From: Mesorhizobium sp. AR07 | GTDB taxonomy: Bacteria; Pseudomonadota; Alphaproteobacteria; Rhizobiales; Rhizobiaceae | DNA: 64,000 nucleotides | Direction: 5' to 3' | Assembly: GCF_024746815.1 (NCBI RefSeq) | Contig: NZ_CP080525.1 | Location: forward strand, 5,946,501 to 6,010,500 | In this document: piece after piece, positions 9,185-18,338 of the stretch | Layout of the letters: each line of letters opens with the position of its first letter | Position numbering within the stretch: position 1 is the first letter of the stretch | The notes under the pieces: model-generated | The model's input: the letters and a program-made list of their open reading frames with translations, nothing else | Database searches by the model: none | What the model was told of the DNA's origin: nothing | Program-made: the position numbers and the translations under genes

Positions 9185-10822
9185 ATGCGCACCCTGTCGA
9201 ACAAGAATGCCTTGCTGATCCTGCCGGGACTGTTGTTTCTGGCGGTGACGTTCATCTTTCCGTTGGTCGGCGTGCTGCTGCGCAGCTTCGATCCCGATGG
9301 CAAGCTTTCCTATACCGCGCCACGTTTCAGCCTCGCCAACTACATCGGTCTGGTTCACGATCCGGTCTACGGGATCATCCTGCAGAACACGTTCCTCGTT
9401 GCGGCAGTCGCGACACTGGTCACCGTGATCCTGGCCTATCCGGTGTGCTTCTTCCTCTCGCGACTGTCAGGCGGCTGGGGTGGCCGGCTTCTGGTGCTGG
9501 CCTTGTTTCCGTTCTGGACGTCGATACTGGTGCGCCTTTACGCCTTCACGCAGATACTCCCGCCCTTCGGCGCGATGTACACGACCACGGCCACGATCAT
9601 CGGCATGGTCTACTACCTGCTGCCCTATATGATCGCGATCCTCTATGCGAGCATGCTCACCATCGACAACGAACTGATCAACGCCGCGCGCACCCTTGGC
9701 GCGACCATGATGCAGGCGCTGCGCCTTGTCTTTTTGCCGCTGACCAAGTCAGGCGTCTTTGTCGGCGCGGTCATGGTCTTCGTGATCAGCCTCGGCTTTT
9801 TTCTGACGCCGGCCCTTCTCGGCGGCGGCGCCGACCTGACGGTCGCCACCTACATCCAGCAGCAGGTCAACATCGCCAATTGGGGATCCGCCAGTGCCAT
9901 GGGAACGGTGCTGCTGATCTTGACGCTGGCGATCTTCTTCGGCGCCAACAAGTTGTTTTCAGGCAATGAACTTACGGTCATCGGCGCCGGCAGTCAGAAG
10001 GGGGTTTCACGCAGGGAAGGCGTTCGCTTCACCTGGCCCATGATCCTCGGCCTGCTCTTTACGGTTGCGGTCTTTGTATTCCTGCTGGCACCGCTGGTCG
10101 TGGTCGTCTTTCTATCGTTTACACCCACGACCTATCTCCAGTTTCCGCCGTCGGGCTTTTCGGGGCGCTGGCACGCGCAGTTTTTCAATGACAGGGACTG
10201 GCTGGCCTCGGCCTGGCTCAGTCTGCAGGTGGCTCTGCTCACATCCGTTGCGGCCACGGCGCTTGGCCTGTTGACGGCCATCGGCCTGGTGCGTGGCAGC
10301 ATTCCGGGCAGACAAGTGATCTCGGCACTGTTCCTAGCGCCCTTGATCGTGCCCGTTATACTGATGGCGGTCGCCCTGTTCGACTTCGCCAATCGCCTCC
10401 ACATCGCTGGCACGATCCTCGGTTATGTCGTTGGTCATACGCTTCTGGCGTTGCCGATTACAGTCATGATCGCAAGCAATGCCTTGCGCTCGATCGGTAC
10501 TGAACTGGAGCTGGCCGCCAGGACGCTCGGTGCTTCGCGGCGCTATGCTTTTTCCGCGGTGACGGCGCGGCTGATCGCTCCGAGCCTGGGCGTGGCCGCG
10601 ATCTTCGCCTTCGTCACGTCATGGGACGAGTCTGTGATCGCCCTCTTCATGTCGACAGGCCGCCCGACGCTGCCAGTCCATATCTTCAATCACATTCAGA
10701 CCGAGGTCACGCCCACGGTCGCCGCCGTGTCGACGATGCTGATGGCGGTCGTCCTGATCGGCGGTCTGGTGTTCAGCGTCGCATCCGCCGCGCGCAAACG
10801 CCGCCTCGCCGCCGGCTATTGA
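9185..10822 (+). CDS. ABC transporter permease, fused PotB-PotC type
   Basis: Single polypeptide of 545 residues carrying both membrane domains of a spermidine/putrescine-type importer. The N-terminal half (about 1-265) and C-terminal half (about 285-545) each have six predicted membrane segments and their own EAA coupling loop: ELINAARTLGATMMQAL (near 161) and ELELAARTLGASRRY (near 440). In most polyamine systems these are two proteins. Fused versions resemble ferric-iron (FbpB-like) permeases, but the neighbouring binding protein and the amine-oxidising genes favour an organic amine. It is followed 15 bases later by the ATPase gene. Confidence 0.9.
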   Translation: MRTLSNKNALLILPGLLFLAVTFIFPLVGVLLRSFDPDGKLSYTAPRFSLANYIGLVHDPVYGIILQNTFLVAAVATLVTVILAYPVCFFLSRLSGGWGGRLLVLALFPFWTSILVRLYAFTQILPPFGAMYTTTATIIGMVYYLLPYMIAILYASMLTIDNELINAARTLGATMMQALRLVFLPLTKSGVFVGAVMVFVISLGFFLTPALLGGGADLTVATYIQQQVNIANWGSASAMGTVLLILTLAIFFGANKLFSGNELTVIGAGSQKGVSRREGVRFTWPMILGLLFTVAVFVFLLAPLVVVVFLSFTPTTYLQFPPSGFSGRWHAQFFNDRDWLASAWLSLQVALLTSVAATALGLLTAIGLVRGSIPGRQVISALFLAPLIVPVILMAVALFDFANRLHIAGTILGYVVGHTLLALPITVMIASNALRSIGTELELAARTLGASRRYAFSAVTARLIAPSLGVAAIFAFVTSWDESVIALFMSTGRPTLPVHIFNHIQTEVTPTVAAVSTMLMAVVLIGGLVFSVASAARKRRLAAGY

Positions 10823-10837
10823 GGAGTGCGTCAACCC

Positions 10838-11926
10838 ATGGCCACCACATCTCCCGAAAAAACGGACACCGGCGGCAGCGCGCTGCGTATCGAGAGCGTC
10901 AGCCATCAGTACGGAGCCTTGCCTGTCCTCGACAAGGTCAGCACCGAAATAGGCGCTGGCGAGTTCCTGACGCTGCTTGGCGCTAGCGGATCAGGCAAGA
11001 CCACTCTGTTACGCATCATAGGAGGATTGATCACCCCATCTTCCGGGCGCGTGTATCTTGGCGGTCGCGATATCACGCATTCCACGCCGGAGCGTCGCGA
11101 CATCGGCTTCGTATTCCAGAACTATGCCTTGTTTCCACACCTGACAGTTGCCGAAAACATCGCGTTCTCGCTGACGGTGCGAAAGTTGGATCGGGCCGAA
11201 ACGGTCAGGCGCGTGACCGAGGCGATCGACATGGTCGGGCTCTCGGGACTCGCCAGCCGCTATCCCGGCCAGCTTTCGGGTGGACAGCAACAGCGTGTCG
11301 CACTGGCGCGAGCAATCGTCTTTCGGCCTGGCATGCTGCTGCTCGACGAACCTCTTGGCGCGCTCGACAGGCAGCTTCGCCAGCAACTCGCGGTGGAGTT
11401 GCGTGGCCTGCAGCGGCGCAGCGGCATCACCATGATCTATGTGACGCATGATCAGGAGGAAGCCTTCACCATGTCGACACAGGTCGCAATCATGCACAAT
11501 GGCGCGATCCGGCAGATGGCGCCGCCGCACCATCTCTTCGGCAAGCCGGACGACCTCATGGTCGCGCGGTTTGTTGGCGACCTGAACAGTTTCCCAGGAA
11601 CGGTCAGGGGGACCGAGGCGGGCAAGACTGTCGTCGAAACCGCAATCGGAACCATCTTTTCCGATAGGCCGGATTTCCTCGCCAAAGCTGGCGTCACCTG
11701 CGCCGTCCGTCCCGAGCATGTGCGCCTGTCGCCCCTGGCGACCCATGGCAACGCTTTCCCGGCCCGGGTCATCTTCGGCGGCAGCTGGCACCGGATCGAG
11801 TACGCGTTGCCGTCAGGCGTCATCATTCGCGCCGAGGGCAGAGGCGAGCCTGAAGCCATCAATGAAGGCGACGACGTCTTCATCACCTTCGACGCCAGTC
11901 GCGTCATGCTGTTCAAAGATATCTAG
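10838..11926 (+). CDS. ABC transporter ATPase, PotA type
   Basis: ATP-binding subunit of 362 residues. Walker A is GASGSGKTTLL (near residue 48), the Q-loop is in VFQNYALFPH, the signature is LSGGQQQRVALARA (near 146), Walker B is MLLLDEPLGALD, and the H-loop is THDQEEA. A TOBE-type regulatory domain (about 270-360, with CAVRPEHVRL) closes the protein, as in PotA, MalK and FbpC. I chose the ATG at 10838 because GAGGAG at 10821-10826 is then correctly spaced; a GTG at 10826 overlaps that site. It powers the fused permease upstream. Confidence 0.93.
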   Translation: MATTSPEKTDTGGSALRIESVSHQYGALPVLDKVSTEIGAGEFLTLLGASGSGKTTLLRIIGGLITPSSGRVYLGGRDITHSTPERRDIGFVFQNYALFPHLTVAENIAFSLTVRKLDRAETVRRVTEAIDMVGLSGLASRYPGQLSGGQQQRVALARAIVFRPGMLLLDEPLGALDRQLRQQLAVELRGLQRRSGITMIYVTHDQEEAFTMSTQVAIMHNGAIRQMAPPHHLFGKPDDLMVARFVGDLNSFPGTVRGTEAGKTVVETAIGTIFSDRPDFLAKAGVTCAVRPEHVRLSPLATHGNAFPARVIFGGSWHRIEYALPSGVIIRAEGRGEPEAINEGDDVFITFDASRVMLFKDI

Positions 11927-11936
11927 GAGAGGGTCC

Positions 11937-13100
11937 ATGCAAGGAAAGTTTGCGAGTTTTTCGGAACAGGAACATCGAGCGCGGCTCGCTCAAGCGCGTG
12001 GCTTGTTGAAGGAGCAAGGGATCGACCACTGCATCAGCGTGGCGCCGGAATCTCTCTATTACTACGGCGGATACGATTCCTGGGTCAGCGTGAACAGCCC
12101 GCAAACGCTGATATTCTCGGTGGACGAGAGTGACCCGACCATCGTTTTGCGCGACACGGACGTGTCGCTCGCCCTTGAGAGCTCTTGGGTCAAGGACGTG
12201 CGTAGCTACCGCATGATGTTCGACGACATTCCCGGGACGTTTGCGGCTGTCGCCCGCGAAAAGGGCTTGCGGGGCGGAAAGGTCGCCATCGAAATCCAGT
12301 CCTATGCGATTCCGCATTCACTAGGCCTTGCCCTTGCGCGTGCGCTGGCGCCAGCCGAGATCGTCGATGCAACTGTGCTGCTGGGAATGCCCAGACTGAT
12401 CAAGTCCGCCGCCGAGATGGCCTATTTGCGCAAGGCCGGCACTTACGCGCAGGCCGGCCTCGACGCCGCGCGGCAGGTGCTGAAGCTCGGCATTTCGGAA
12501 ATAACGCTCGCGGGCGAGATCGAGCATGCGATGCGGGCGGCCGGCAGTGACTATTGGTCGATCCCAACCGAACTCGCCAGCGGCGACCGCTCAGCCGGCG
12601 GCCATGGCACCGCGCGCGAACGCATCATCGAGCGGGGCGATATCGTGCATCTTGAGTTCGCCGGCGTCGCGGCCCGCTATCATGCAGCCGCGATCCACAC
12701 CATGGCGGCGGGCGAACCCAGCAAGCGGGCACGCTCGGTCTATGATGTGGGTCGTGCATCCCTGGCCGCTGGCATCAGGGAAATCCGGCCGGGAGCCAAG
12801 GTGAGCGACATCGAGGAGGCCTCGCTTGGGCCGGTGAGGGCCGCCGGGCTGGAACATGCGGCGGTCATGCGGTTCGGCTACGGGCTTGGCGTCGCTTATC
12901 CGCCAATCTGGCTTGAACCGCTGCAGATCAGCCGTGGATCCGACCAGATCATGCAAACGGGCATGGTCTTCGTTCTGCACGCATATCTGCAACTGGTTGA
13001 CGAGCAACTGGGCATAATCCAGGGCGGCACCTACGCGCTTACCGAAAACGGCGTCGAGATGCTGATCGGCGGCGGCGATGTCGAGCTTGAGGTCGTCTGA
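11937..13100 (+). CDS. M24-fold peptidase/creatinase-like protein without metal ligands
   Basis: Protein of 387 residues with the creatinase N-terminal domain (about 10-150) and the pita-bread M24 domain (about 160-385). The metal-binding signature of M24 peptidases is not kept. In GDIVHLEFAGVAARYHAAAIHT the first ligand Asp is Glu240 and the second is Ala251; the usual GHG histidine reads RFGYGLG; the late glutamate region reads GIIQGG. This is the pattern of creatinase and of ectoine-hydrolase-like members, which hydrolyse C-N bonds in small amines without metal. It lies 10 bases after the ATPase and two bases before an FAD oxidase, so it probably acts on the imported compound. Start ATG with AGGAGAGGG upstream. 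Confidence 0.82.
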   Translation: MQGKFASFSEQEHRARLAQARGLLKEQGIDHCISVAPESLYYYGGYDSWVSVNSPQTLIFSVDESDPTIVLRDTDVSLALESSWVKDVRSYRMMFDDIPGTFAAVAREKGLRGGKVAIEIQSYAIPHSLGLALARALAPAEIVDATVLLGMPRLIKSAAEMAYLRKAGTYAQAGLDAARQVLKLGISEITLAGEIEHAMRAAGSDYWSIPTELASGDRSAGGHGTARERIIERGDIVHLEFAGVAARYHAAAIHTMAAGEPSKRARSVYDVGRASLAAGIREIRPGAKVSDIEEASLGPVRAAGLEHAAVMRFGYGLGVAYPPIWLEPLQISRGSDQIMQTGMVFVLHAYLQLVDEQLGIIQGGTYALTENGVEMLIGGGDVELEVV

Positions 13101-13102
13101 TC

Positions 13103-14428
13103 ATGCCTGTCGAGATCGACCGGGTGGATTCGGACACGGTGCTGCCGCGACACGCGGACGTGGTCGTCGTCGGCGGCGGCATTATCGGGGTTTGCACAGC
13201 GCTGTTTCTGGCGGAGCGGGGCATCAAGACCGTGCTGTGCGAGAAAGGTGTGATCGCAGGAGAGCAGTCGAGCCGCAATTGGGGCTGGTGCCGAACCATG
13301 GGGCGCGATCCGCGCGAATTGCCCTTGATGCTGGAAAGCCTGAGACTTTGGCGCGGCATGAACGAACGTGTCGGTGCCGACACCGGCTTTCGGCAGACTG
13401 GCACGCTTTATATCTGCCCGGATGCCGCGGCCTTCGCCAAGCGTGAGGCGTGGCTGCCATTCGCGAAGGCGCATGGCGTCGACTCGAGGCTCCTGCGCGG
13501 GGCCGAGGTCAACCATCTTTTGGAGGGATCCGCGCAAGACTGGATGGGCGCGCTCCATACACCGGGCGACGGCGTCGCCGAACCAGGCTTGGCAGCTCCG
13601 GCGATCGCCAGGGCGGCGCGCAAACACGGCGCGTCGATTCTGACGAACTGCGCGGTTCGCGGTCTCGAATACAGCGGTGGACGCGTGTCCGGGGTGGTTA
13701 CCGAGAAAGGCAGCATAGGCTGCGACCGCGTTGTGCTCGCCGGTGGCGCGTGGTCGAGCCTGTTTTGCGGGAGCTTCGGCCTGCGTCTTCCTCAGCTGAA
13801 GGTGTTGGCCTCGGTGTTGCGGACCGCGCCGGTCGCGAACGGCCCGTCCACGGCGGCCTGGGGTCCGGGTCTTTCACTTAGAAAGCGCCTTGATGGCGGC
13901 TATACCGTTTCAAATGGCCGTGTTGTTGCGGATGTTGTGCCCGACAGTTTCCGTTTTCTGAGAGAATTCCTGCCGGTCCTGCGTATGGAATGGTCTGGTA
14001 TCTCGCTGAACATCGGTCGGCCTTTCTTCGATGAGTGGCATCGGACGCGACCGTGGCGGCTCGATGACGTTTCGCCGTTCGAACGCGTGCGTACCCTCGA
14101 TCCAAGCCCTGTCGCAAAAGACATTCGTAGCGCACGCGCCAATCTCGAACGTGCATTCCCGGCTTTCAAGAACATTGCCGTCGCGGCAAGCTGGGGTGGG
14201 ATGATCGATGCGACGCCGGATCTCATCCCGGTCATTTCGGAAGTGGACGCCATTCCGGGTCTTGTGATCTCGACCGGTTATTCTGGCCACGGTTTCGGCA
14301 TCGGTCCGGGCGCAGGGCGGCTCACCGCCGATCTGGCCAGTCAAAATCGTCCTGTGGTCGATCCGACACCATTCCGATTTTCACGGTTTTCCGATGGCAC
14401 CAGCATCAGACCTCAAGCCGGCCTATAA
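13103..14428 (+). CDS. FAD-dependent amine/amino-acid oxidoreductase (DAO family)
   Basis: Flavoprotein of 441 residues. The Rossmann motif VVVVGGGIIGVCTALFLAERG is at about 19-39, and the C-terminal FAD-contact region GLVISTGYSGHGFGIGPGAGRL is at about 390-412, both standard for the D-amino-acid oxidase/glycine oxidase family. The segment SSRNWGWCRTMGRDPRELPL near residue 55 is typical of the gamma-glutamylputrescine/sarcosine oxidase-like branch. It is the last gene of the transporter operon (start two bases after the M24 stop). The inferred role is oxidation of the imported amine or of the hydrolase product. The exact substrate cannot be read. Confidence 0.88.
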   Translation: MPVEIDRVDSDTVLPRHADVVVVGGGIIGVCTALFLAERGIKTVLCEKGVIAGEQSSRNWGWCRTMGRDPRELPLMLESLRLWRGMNERVGADTGFRQTGTLYICPDAAAFAKREAWLPFAKAHGVDSRLLRGAEVNHLLEGSAQDWMGALHTPGDGVAEPGLAAPAIARAARKHGASILTNCAVRGLEYSGGRVSGVVTEKGSIGCDRVVLAGGAWSSLFCGSFGLRLPQLKVLASVLRTAPVANGPSTAAWGPGLSLRKRLDGGYTVSNGRVVADVVPDSFRFLREFLPVLRMEWSGISLNIGRPFFDEWHRTRPWRLDDVSPFERVRTLDPSPVAKDIRSARANLERAFPAFKNIAVAASWGGMIDATPDLIPVISEVDAIPGLVISTGYSGHGFGIGPGAGRLTADLASQNRPVVDPTPFRFSRFSDGTSIRPQAGL

Positions 14429-14761
14429 ATGAACGATCGTCTGCGCAGCAGGAGCGACAAAATGAAGCCGTACTTTCAGTTCTACATTGACGCATCCAAG
14501 GCTCGGTCGAGCGGCCCAGTTTGCGTCCGCTGACAGGCAGGGAATATAGATAAATAAAATCAAATAGTTATTGGACGGCGCGTGCAAAAACTGCACACGA
14601 AAGTTCTGCTTCTCTTCCATTTTCGTTTCTGCGATGGAGTATCCGACGGGTATCTAGGACCCCCGTTGAACTGCGGCGCTGACCTGTCCTGCGAGGATCG
14701 TCGCAGGTACATCCGCGATCTGGCGTTTGCCAGATAGCCGACGTCGTTCACGATGGTTCCC
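14429..14761. other. Intergenic gap at convergent gene ends
   Basis: About 330 bases between the stop of the FAD oxidase (plus) and the stop of ornithine cyclodeaminase (minus). The reading frames here are short and of unlikely composition. I see an AT-rich patch near 14540-14570 but no convincing hairpin terminator and no gene. Confidence 0.5.
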
Positions 14762-15817
14762 TCAAGCCGCCGGCTGCATGGCCGCCCTCAGCAGCATGCC
14801 GAATAGATCGCGCGGCTCGTCGGGATCGGCGAGCAGGTCGAGTTCCTCATAGAGGCCGGTCGCCTGCAGTTGGTCGCGCACATAGCGCAGCGCCGAAAAA
14901 TCCTCGATAGCGAAGCCGACGGAATCGAAAAGCGTGATCTGCTTGGCATCCCGGCGGCCTGGCGTCTTGTCGGTGATCACTTGCCAGAGCTCGGTCACAG
15001 GATGGTTGGGATCCAACTGCTGGATCTCGCCTTCAATGCGTGTCTGTGGCGGGAACTCGACGAAAATGTCGGAGCGCAACAGGATGTCCCTGTGCAGTTC
15101 GGTCTTGCCGGGGCAATCGCCGCCAACGGCGTTGATGTGGACGCCTGAGCCGACCATGTTGTCGGTGAGAATGGTGGCGCACTGCTTGTCTGCGGTAACG
15201 GTCGTGATGATGCCGGCACCTTCAACCGCTTCCTGCCCGGTTTCACAGATGGTGATGTCGAACCCCATGCCAGCCAGGTTCTTCGCGCATTTCAGCGAGG
15301 CTGACCGGTCGATGTCGTAGAGCCTGAGCCGATCGACGCCGGTCAGCGCCTTGAAGGCGATCGCCTGGAATTCCGACTGGGCGCCATTGCCGATGATGGC
15401 CATGGTGCGCGCGCCGCTCGGTGCCAGATACTTGGCCGCGACAGCGGATGTGGCGGCGGTGCGCAGCGCGGTCAGGATGGTCATTTCGGTGAGCAACATC
15501 GGGTAGCCGCTGCCGACATCGGCGAGCACGCCGAAGGCAGTGACCGTCTGCAAACCCTGGCGCATGTTCTTCGGATGGCCGTTGACATATTTGAAGCCAT
15601 AGAGGCGCCCATCGCTTGTCGGCATCAGTTCGATGACGCCGTCATGGCTATGCGAGGCGATGCGAGGCGTCTTGTCGAAAAGCTCCCAGCGACGGAAGTC
15701 TTCCTCGATATAGCCCGCGAGCTCGGTCAGGAAGCGCTCGATGCCGATGGCAATCACCAGCTTCATCATGCGGTCGACGCTGACGAAGGGGACGATGTTC
15801 AGCTTTGCCGTTGTCAT
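14762..15817 (-). CDS. Ornithine cyclodeaminase
   Basis: NAD-dependent enzyme of 351 residues (family about 350) that converts L-ornithine to L-proline and ammonia. Visible features are the substrate-binding region ending in GRLYGFKYVNGHPKN (Lys76), the dinucleotide motif MAIIGNGAQSEFQAIAF (about 139-155), and SGVHINAVGGDCPGKTEL with the catalytic-region Asp. I took the ATG at 15815-15817; a TTG two codons earlier overlaps the arginase stop. It directly follows arginase in the same transcript, giving a two-step arginine to ornithine to proline route, as in rhizobial and agrobacterial arginine/opine catabolism. Confidence 0.94.
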   Translation of the reverse strand: MTTAKLNIVPFVSVDRMMKLVIAIGIERFLTELAGYIEEDFRRWELFDKTPRIASHSHDGVIELMPTSDGRLYGFKYVNGHPKNMRQGLQTVTAFGVLADVGSGYPMLLTEMTILTALRTAATSAVAAKYLAPSGARTMAIIGNGAQSEFQAIAFKALTGVDRLRLYDIDRSASLKCAKNLAGMGFDITICETGQEAVEGAGIITTVTADKQCATILTDNMVGSGVHINAVGGDCPGKTELHRDILLRSDIFVEFPPQTRIEGEIQQLDPNHPVTELWQVITDKTPGRRDAKQITLFDSVGFAIEDFSALRYVRDQLQATGLYEELDLLADPDEPRDLFGMLLRAAMQPAA

Positions 15818-15819
15818 GA

Positions 15820-16752
15820 TCAAAAGCTCCCAGAGTGGCTGCGAGTCGGGCGGTCCATGATGCGGCGGCCCATCAGGCTCGCCGTCAGGTCGACCATCAG
15901 CGTCGCGGTCCGGCCACGCTCGTCCAGAAAGGGATTCAACTCAACGAGGTCCAGGCTGGAGACGAGGCCGCTGTCGGACAGCATCTCCATCACCAGGTGC
16001 GCCTCGCGGAACGTGGCGCCGCCGGGAACCGTGGTGCCGACTGCCGGCGCAATCGAGGGGTCGAGGAAGTCGACGTCGAGACTGACATGCAGCAGCCCGT
16101 CTTCCGCCGACACACGCGCCAGGAAGGCGCGCAGCAGCGGCGCGATGCCATGCTCGTCGATGGCGCGCATGTCGTGCACGGTCACGCCCGCCTGGTTGAG
16201 CGCGCTGCGCTCGGCCGGGTCGACACTGCGCAGGCCCATGGTGCAGATACGCTTGGGATCGACCAGTGCCGGCAGATCCGGAAAATAGCCACCAAAACCC
16301 GGCTGGCCGCTGGCATAAGCGAGCGGAACACCGTGCAGATTGCCGCTGGCGGTGGTGTCGAGCGTATGGAAGTCCGGATGCGCGTCGAGCCAAAGCACGA
16401 ACAGCGGGCGCCCGGTTTCGGCGGCGCGGCGGGCGAGACCCGACACGGTCCCGGCTGATATCGAATGGTCGCCGCCGAGAAAGATCGGCATGGCGTCCTC
16501 GCTCGCCGCGTAGGCGGCTTCGGCAATGGCGGATGTCCAGGCCGATATTTCGGGCAGTGCCTTCAGCGCCAGATTGCCGTGCACAAGGCGCCTTGCCGGA
16601 AGCGGCTGGACGGCGCCCATATCCTCGACAGAGTGGCCAAGGCCCAACAGCACGTCAGATAGTCCGGCGGTCCTCAGGGCACTCGGCCCCATTTCGCATC
16701 CCATCCTGCCAGCACCGTCTTGCACCGGCGCCCCGACGATTTTGCAACGCAT
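15820..16752 (-). CDS. rocF: Arginase
   Basis: Binuclear manganese hydrolase of 310 residues that splits L-arginine into ornithine and urea. All ligand motifs are present: FLGGDHSIS (His96), WLDAHPDFHT (Asp123, His125, Asp127) and HVSLDVDFLDP (Asp226, Asp228). The active-site region GNLHGVPLAY is also kept. The length and C terminus match bacterial arginases rather than agmatinases, although substrate choice within ureohydrolases cannot be settled by eye. It is the first gene of an operon with ornithine cyclodeaminase (gap of two bases) and is divergent from an Lrp/AsnC regulator, the usual arrangement for arginine-inducible control. Confidence 0.93.
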   Translation of the reverse strand: MRCKIVGAPVQDGAGRMGCEMGPSALRTAGLSDVLLGLGHSVEDMGAVQPLPARRLVHGNLALKALPEISAWTSAIAEAAYAASEDAMPIFLGGDHSISAGTVSGLARRAAETGRPLFVLWLDAHPDFHTLDTTASGNLHGVPLAYASGQPGFGGYFPDLPALVDPKRICTMGLRSVDPAERSALNQAGVTVHDMRAIDEHGIAPLLRAFLARVSAEDGLLHVSLDVDFLDPSIAPAVGTTVPGGATFREAHLVMEMLSDSGLVSSLDLVELNPFLDERGRTATLMVDLTASLMGRRIMDRPTRSHSGSF

Positions 16753-16872
16753 TGGTTTTTCCCGCCAAATTCGAGTAGCGGGCAGGGGATCATGCCAAGC
16801 CGGCGATTTGAATAGCTATAATTGGCAATTCGATATGTCTCTAATATCATAACGGCAGCAGAATTGATCGGA
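16753..16872. promoter_or_regulatory. Divergent promoter region, arginase / Lrp-type regulator
   Basis: This 120-base gap separates the two divergent starts. It contains TATAAT at 16817-16822 reading toward the regulator and AT-rich short repeats around AATTGGCAATT (16820-16830), as expected for Lrp/AsnC binding. No exact consensus can be claimed. Confidence 0.4.
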
Positions 16873-17325
16873 ATGGCACAGACAATGGATTCACTCGACG
16901 AACGGCTCGTGACGTTGCTGCGGCATGATGCTCGACGCAGTGTATCCGATCTTGCCGTCGATCTCGGCGTGTCGCGCGCCACGGTTAGGGCACGTATGGA
17001 GCGGTTGGAACGGTCCGGCGAGATCATCGGCTACACGGTGGTGCTTCGTGCCGACGCCGTCGATCAGCGCATCCGCGGCATCATGTTGATAGAGATTGAG
17101 GGCCATGCCGCCGACCGCGTGGTCCGGGCGCTTGGCGGCTTCCCCGAAGTCTCGACCATCCATACCACCAATGGCCGCTGGGATCTGGTCGTCGAACTCG
17201 GCACTGCCTCGCTGACTGACTTCGATGCGGTGCTGCGCCGCATCCGACTCATTGCCGGCATAACGGGCAGCGAGACCAGTCTTCTCTTGGCGACGCCACG
17301 CACGACGCGAGCACGACTGACCTAG
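16873..17325 (+). CDS. Lrp/AsnC-family transcriptional regulator
   Basis: Small regulator of 150 residues, the normal size of the family. The N-terminal helix-turn-helix is DERLVTLLRHDARRSVSDLAVDLGVSRATVRARMERLERSGEI in shape (residues about 6-50). It is followed by the RAM ligand-binding domain, with GIMLIEIEGHAADRVVRAL and VSTIHTTNGRWDLVVEL. I took the ATG at 16873; an ATG at 16885 is nearly as good, and the open frame extends 17 codons further upstream into the promoter. It is divergent from arginase/ornithine cyclodeaminase, so it is the probable arginine- or ornithine-responsive activator of those genes. Confidence 0.9.
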   Translation: MAQTMDSLDERLVTLLRHDARRSVSDLAVDLGVSRATVRARMERLERSGEIIGYTVVLRADAVDQRIRGIMLIEIEGHAADRVVRALGGFPEVSTIHTTNGRWDLVVELGTASLTDFDAVLRRIRLIAGITGSETSLLLATPRTTRARLT

Positions 17326-17426
17326 CTCTTGTGAAAACAACCCAGGTCATTGGTGCCTGCGGCTGGCCGCCAGCCCTTCCGAGGGATGGTTTGCACAGAG
17401 ATGCTGCCGGTTCTCCGCCGATTCCG

Positions 17427-18338
17427 TCATGCGGAATCCCGCAGCGCATCGGCGAGCCGTTCCCTTGCCAGCCGCAGTCGGCCGCTTAACTGGCGCCCCC
17501 GCTGCCAGAACACGACGTAGTGATAAATTGCGCTGGGTTCAAAAGGTCGGAACCTGAGGCCAAAGAACGCGCATTCCTTCGCGACCACACTGTTTGTCAC
17601 CGAAATCCCAACACCGGCCGCAATGAATGCAGCCTCATGCCCGTTGGCGTCCACTTCAACGGCGATGTTCGGCTCGACGCCCATATAGCGCAGAGCGTTC
17701 AAATCCATCTGGTGAGTATTCTGTCGGGGTTCGATATCGATCATTGGCTCGCCGCGCAAATCTTCCGGCGTGATCAGGTCCTTGTCGGCTAAGCGATGCC
17801 CCGCCGGAAAGAGACAGACATTGGTCGCAGTCGCGACCGGCATCCAGTCAAAGAGTCTTTCGTCGAGGGGCAGACGTGACAGGCCCAGATCAGCCCGCCC
17901 GTTGAGCACATGCTCTGCGACGTCCTGGTAGCTGCCTGACTTGACGTGGAAGACACATGATCGGTCATCGACACGGATCTGCCTGACAGCTCGTGGGACA
18001 AGGGTGAAGCAAAAGATGTCGGGCGCCGCGATGCCGATTGCATGACCCTCAATCCCCTTGAGCGCCGCGATCGACTTTCCAACCCTGTCGAGGCTCAAGA
18101 ACGTCCCGTCGATCTCGCGAAGCAACTCCCAGGCCTGCGCCGTGGCGACCAGCCGGTTTCCCTCACGCCGAAACAGCGGCACGCCAAGCGTCGTCTCCAA
18201 CTGCGCGACCTGTTGGCTTACCGCCGATTGGGTGATGCGCAGGACCTTGGCGGCCTGACGTTCAGACCCCAGTCGCACGACCTCTCGGAAAATCTGCAGT
18301 TGGCGGAGCGTTACACCCGTGTTCGCAATCTCGACCAA
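17427..18338 (-). CDS. LysR-family transcriptional regulator
   Basis: Regulator of 303 residues with an N-terminal helix-turn-helix (TLRQLQIFREVVRLGSERQAA, then VLRITQSAVSQQVAQLETTLG) and a LysR substrate-binding domain (about 95-300) including ADLGLSRLPLD and AAFIAAGVGISVTNSVVA. The reading frame opens with TTG at 18336-18338, which has a strong GGAGG seven bases upstream; no ATG fits, so TTG is the likely start. It is divergent from the amino-acid ABC operon that begins near 18.8 kb and probably controls it. It resembles the NocR/OccR/ArgP side of the family, but that is only an impression. Confidence 0.87.
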   Translation of the reverse strand: MVEIANTGVTLRQLQIFREVVRLGSERQAAKVLRITQSAVSQQVAQLETTLGVPLFRREGNRLVATAQAWELLREIDGTFLSLDRVGKSIAALKGIEGHAIGIAAPDIFCFTLVPRAVRQIRVDDRSCVFHVKSGSYQDVAEHVLNGRADLGLSRLPLDERLFDWMPVATATNVCLFPAGHRLADKDLITPEDLRGEPMIDIEPRQNTHQMDLNALRYMGVEPNIAVEVDANGHEAAFIAAGVGISVTNSVVAKECAFFGLRFRPFEPSAIYHYVVFWQRGRQLSGRLRLARERLADALRDSA

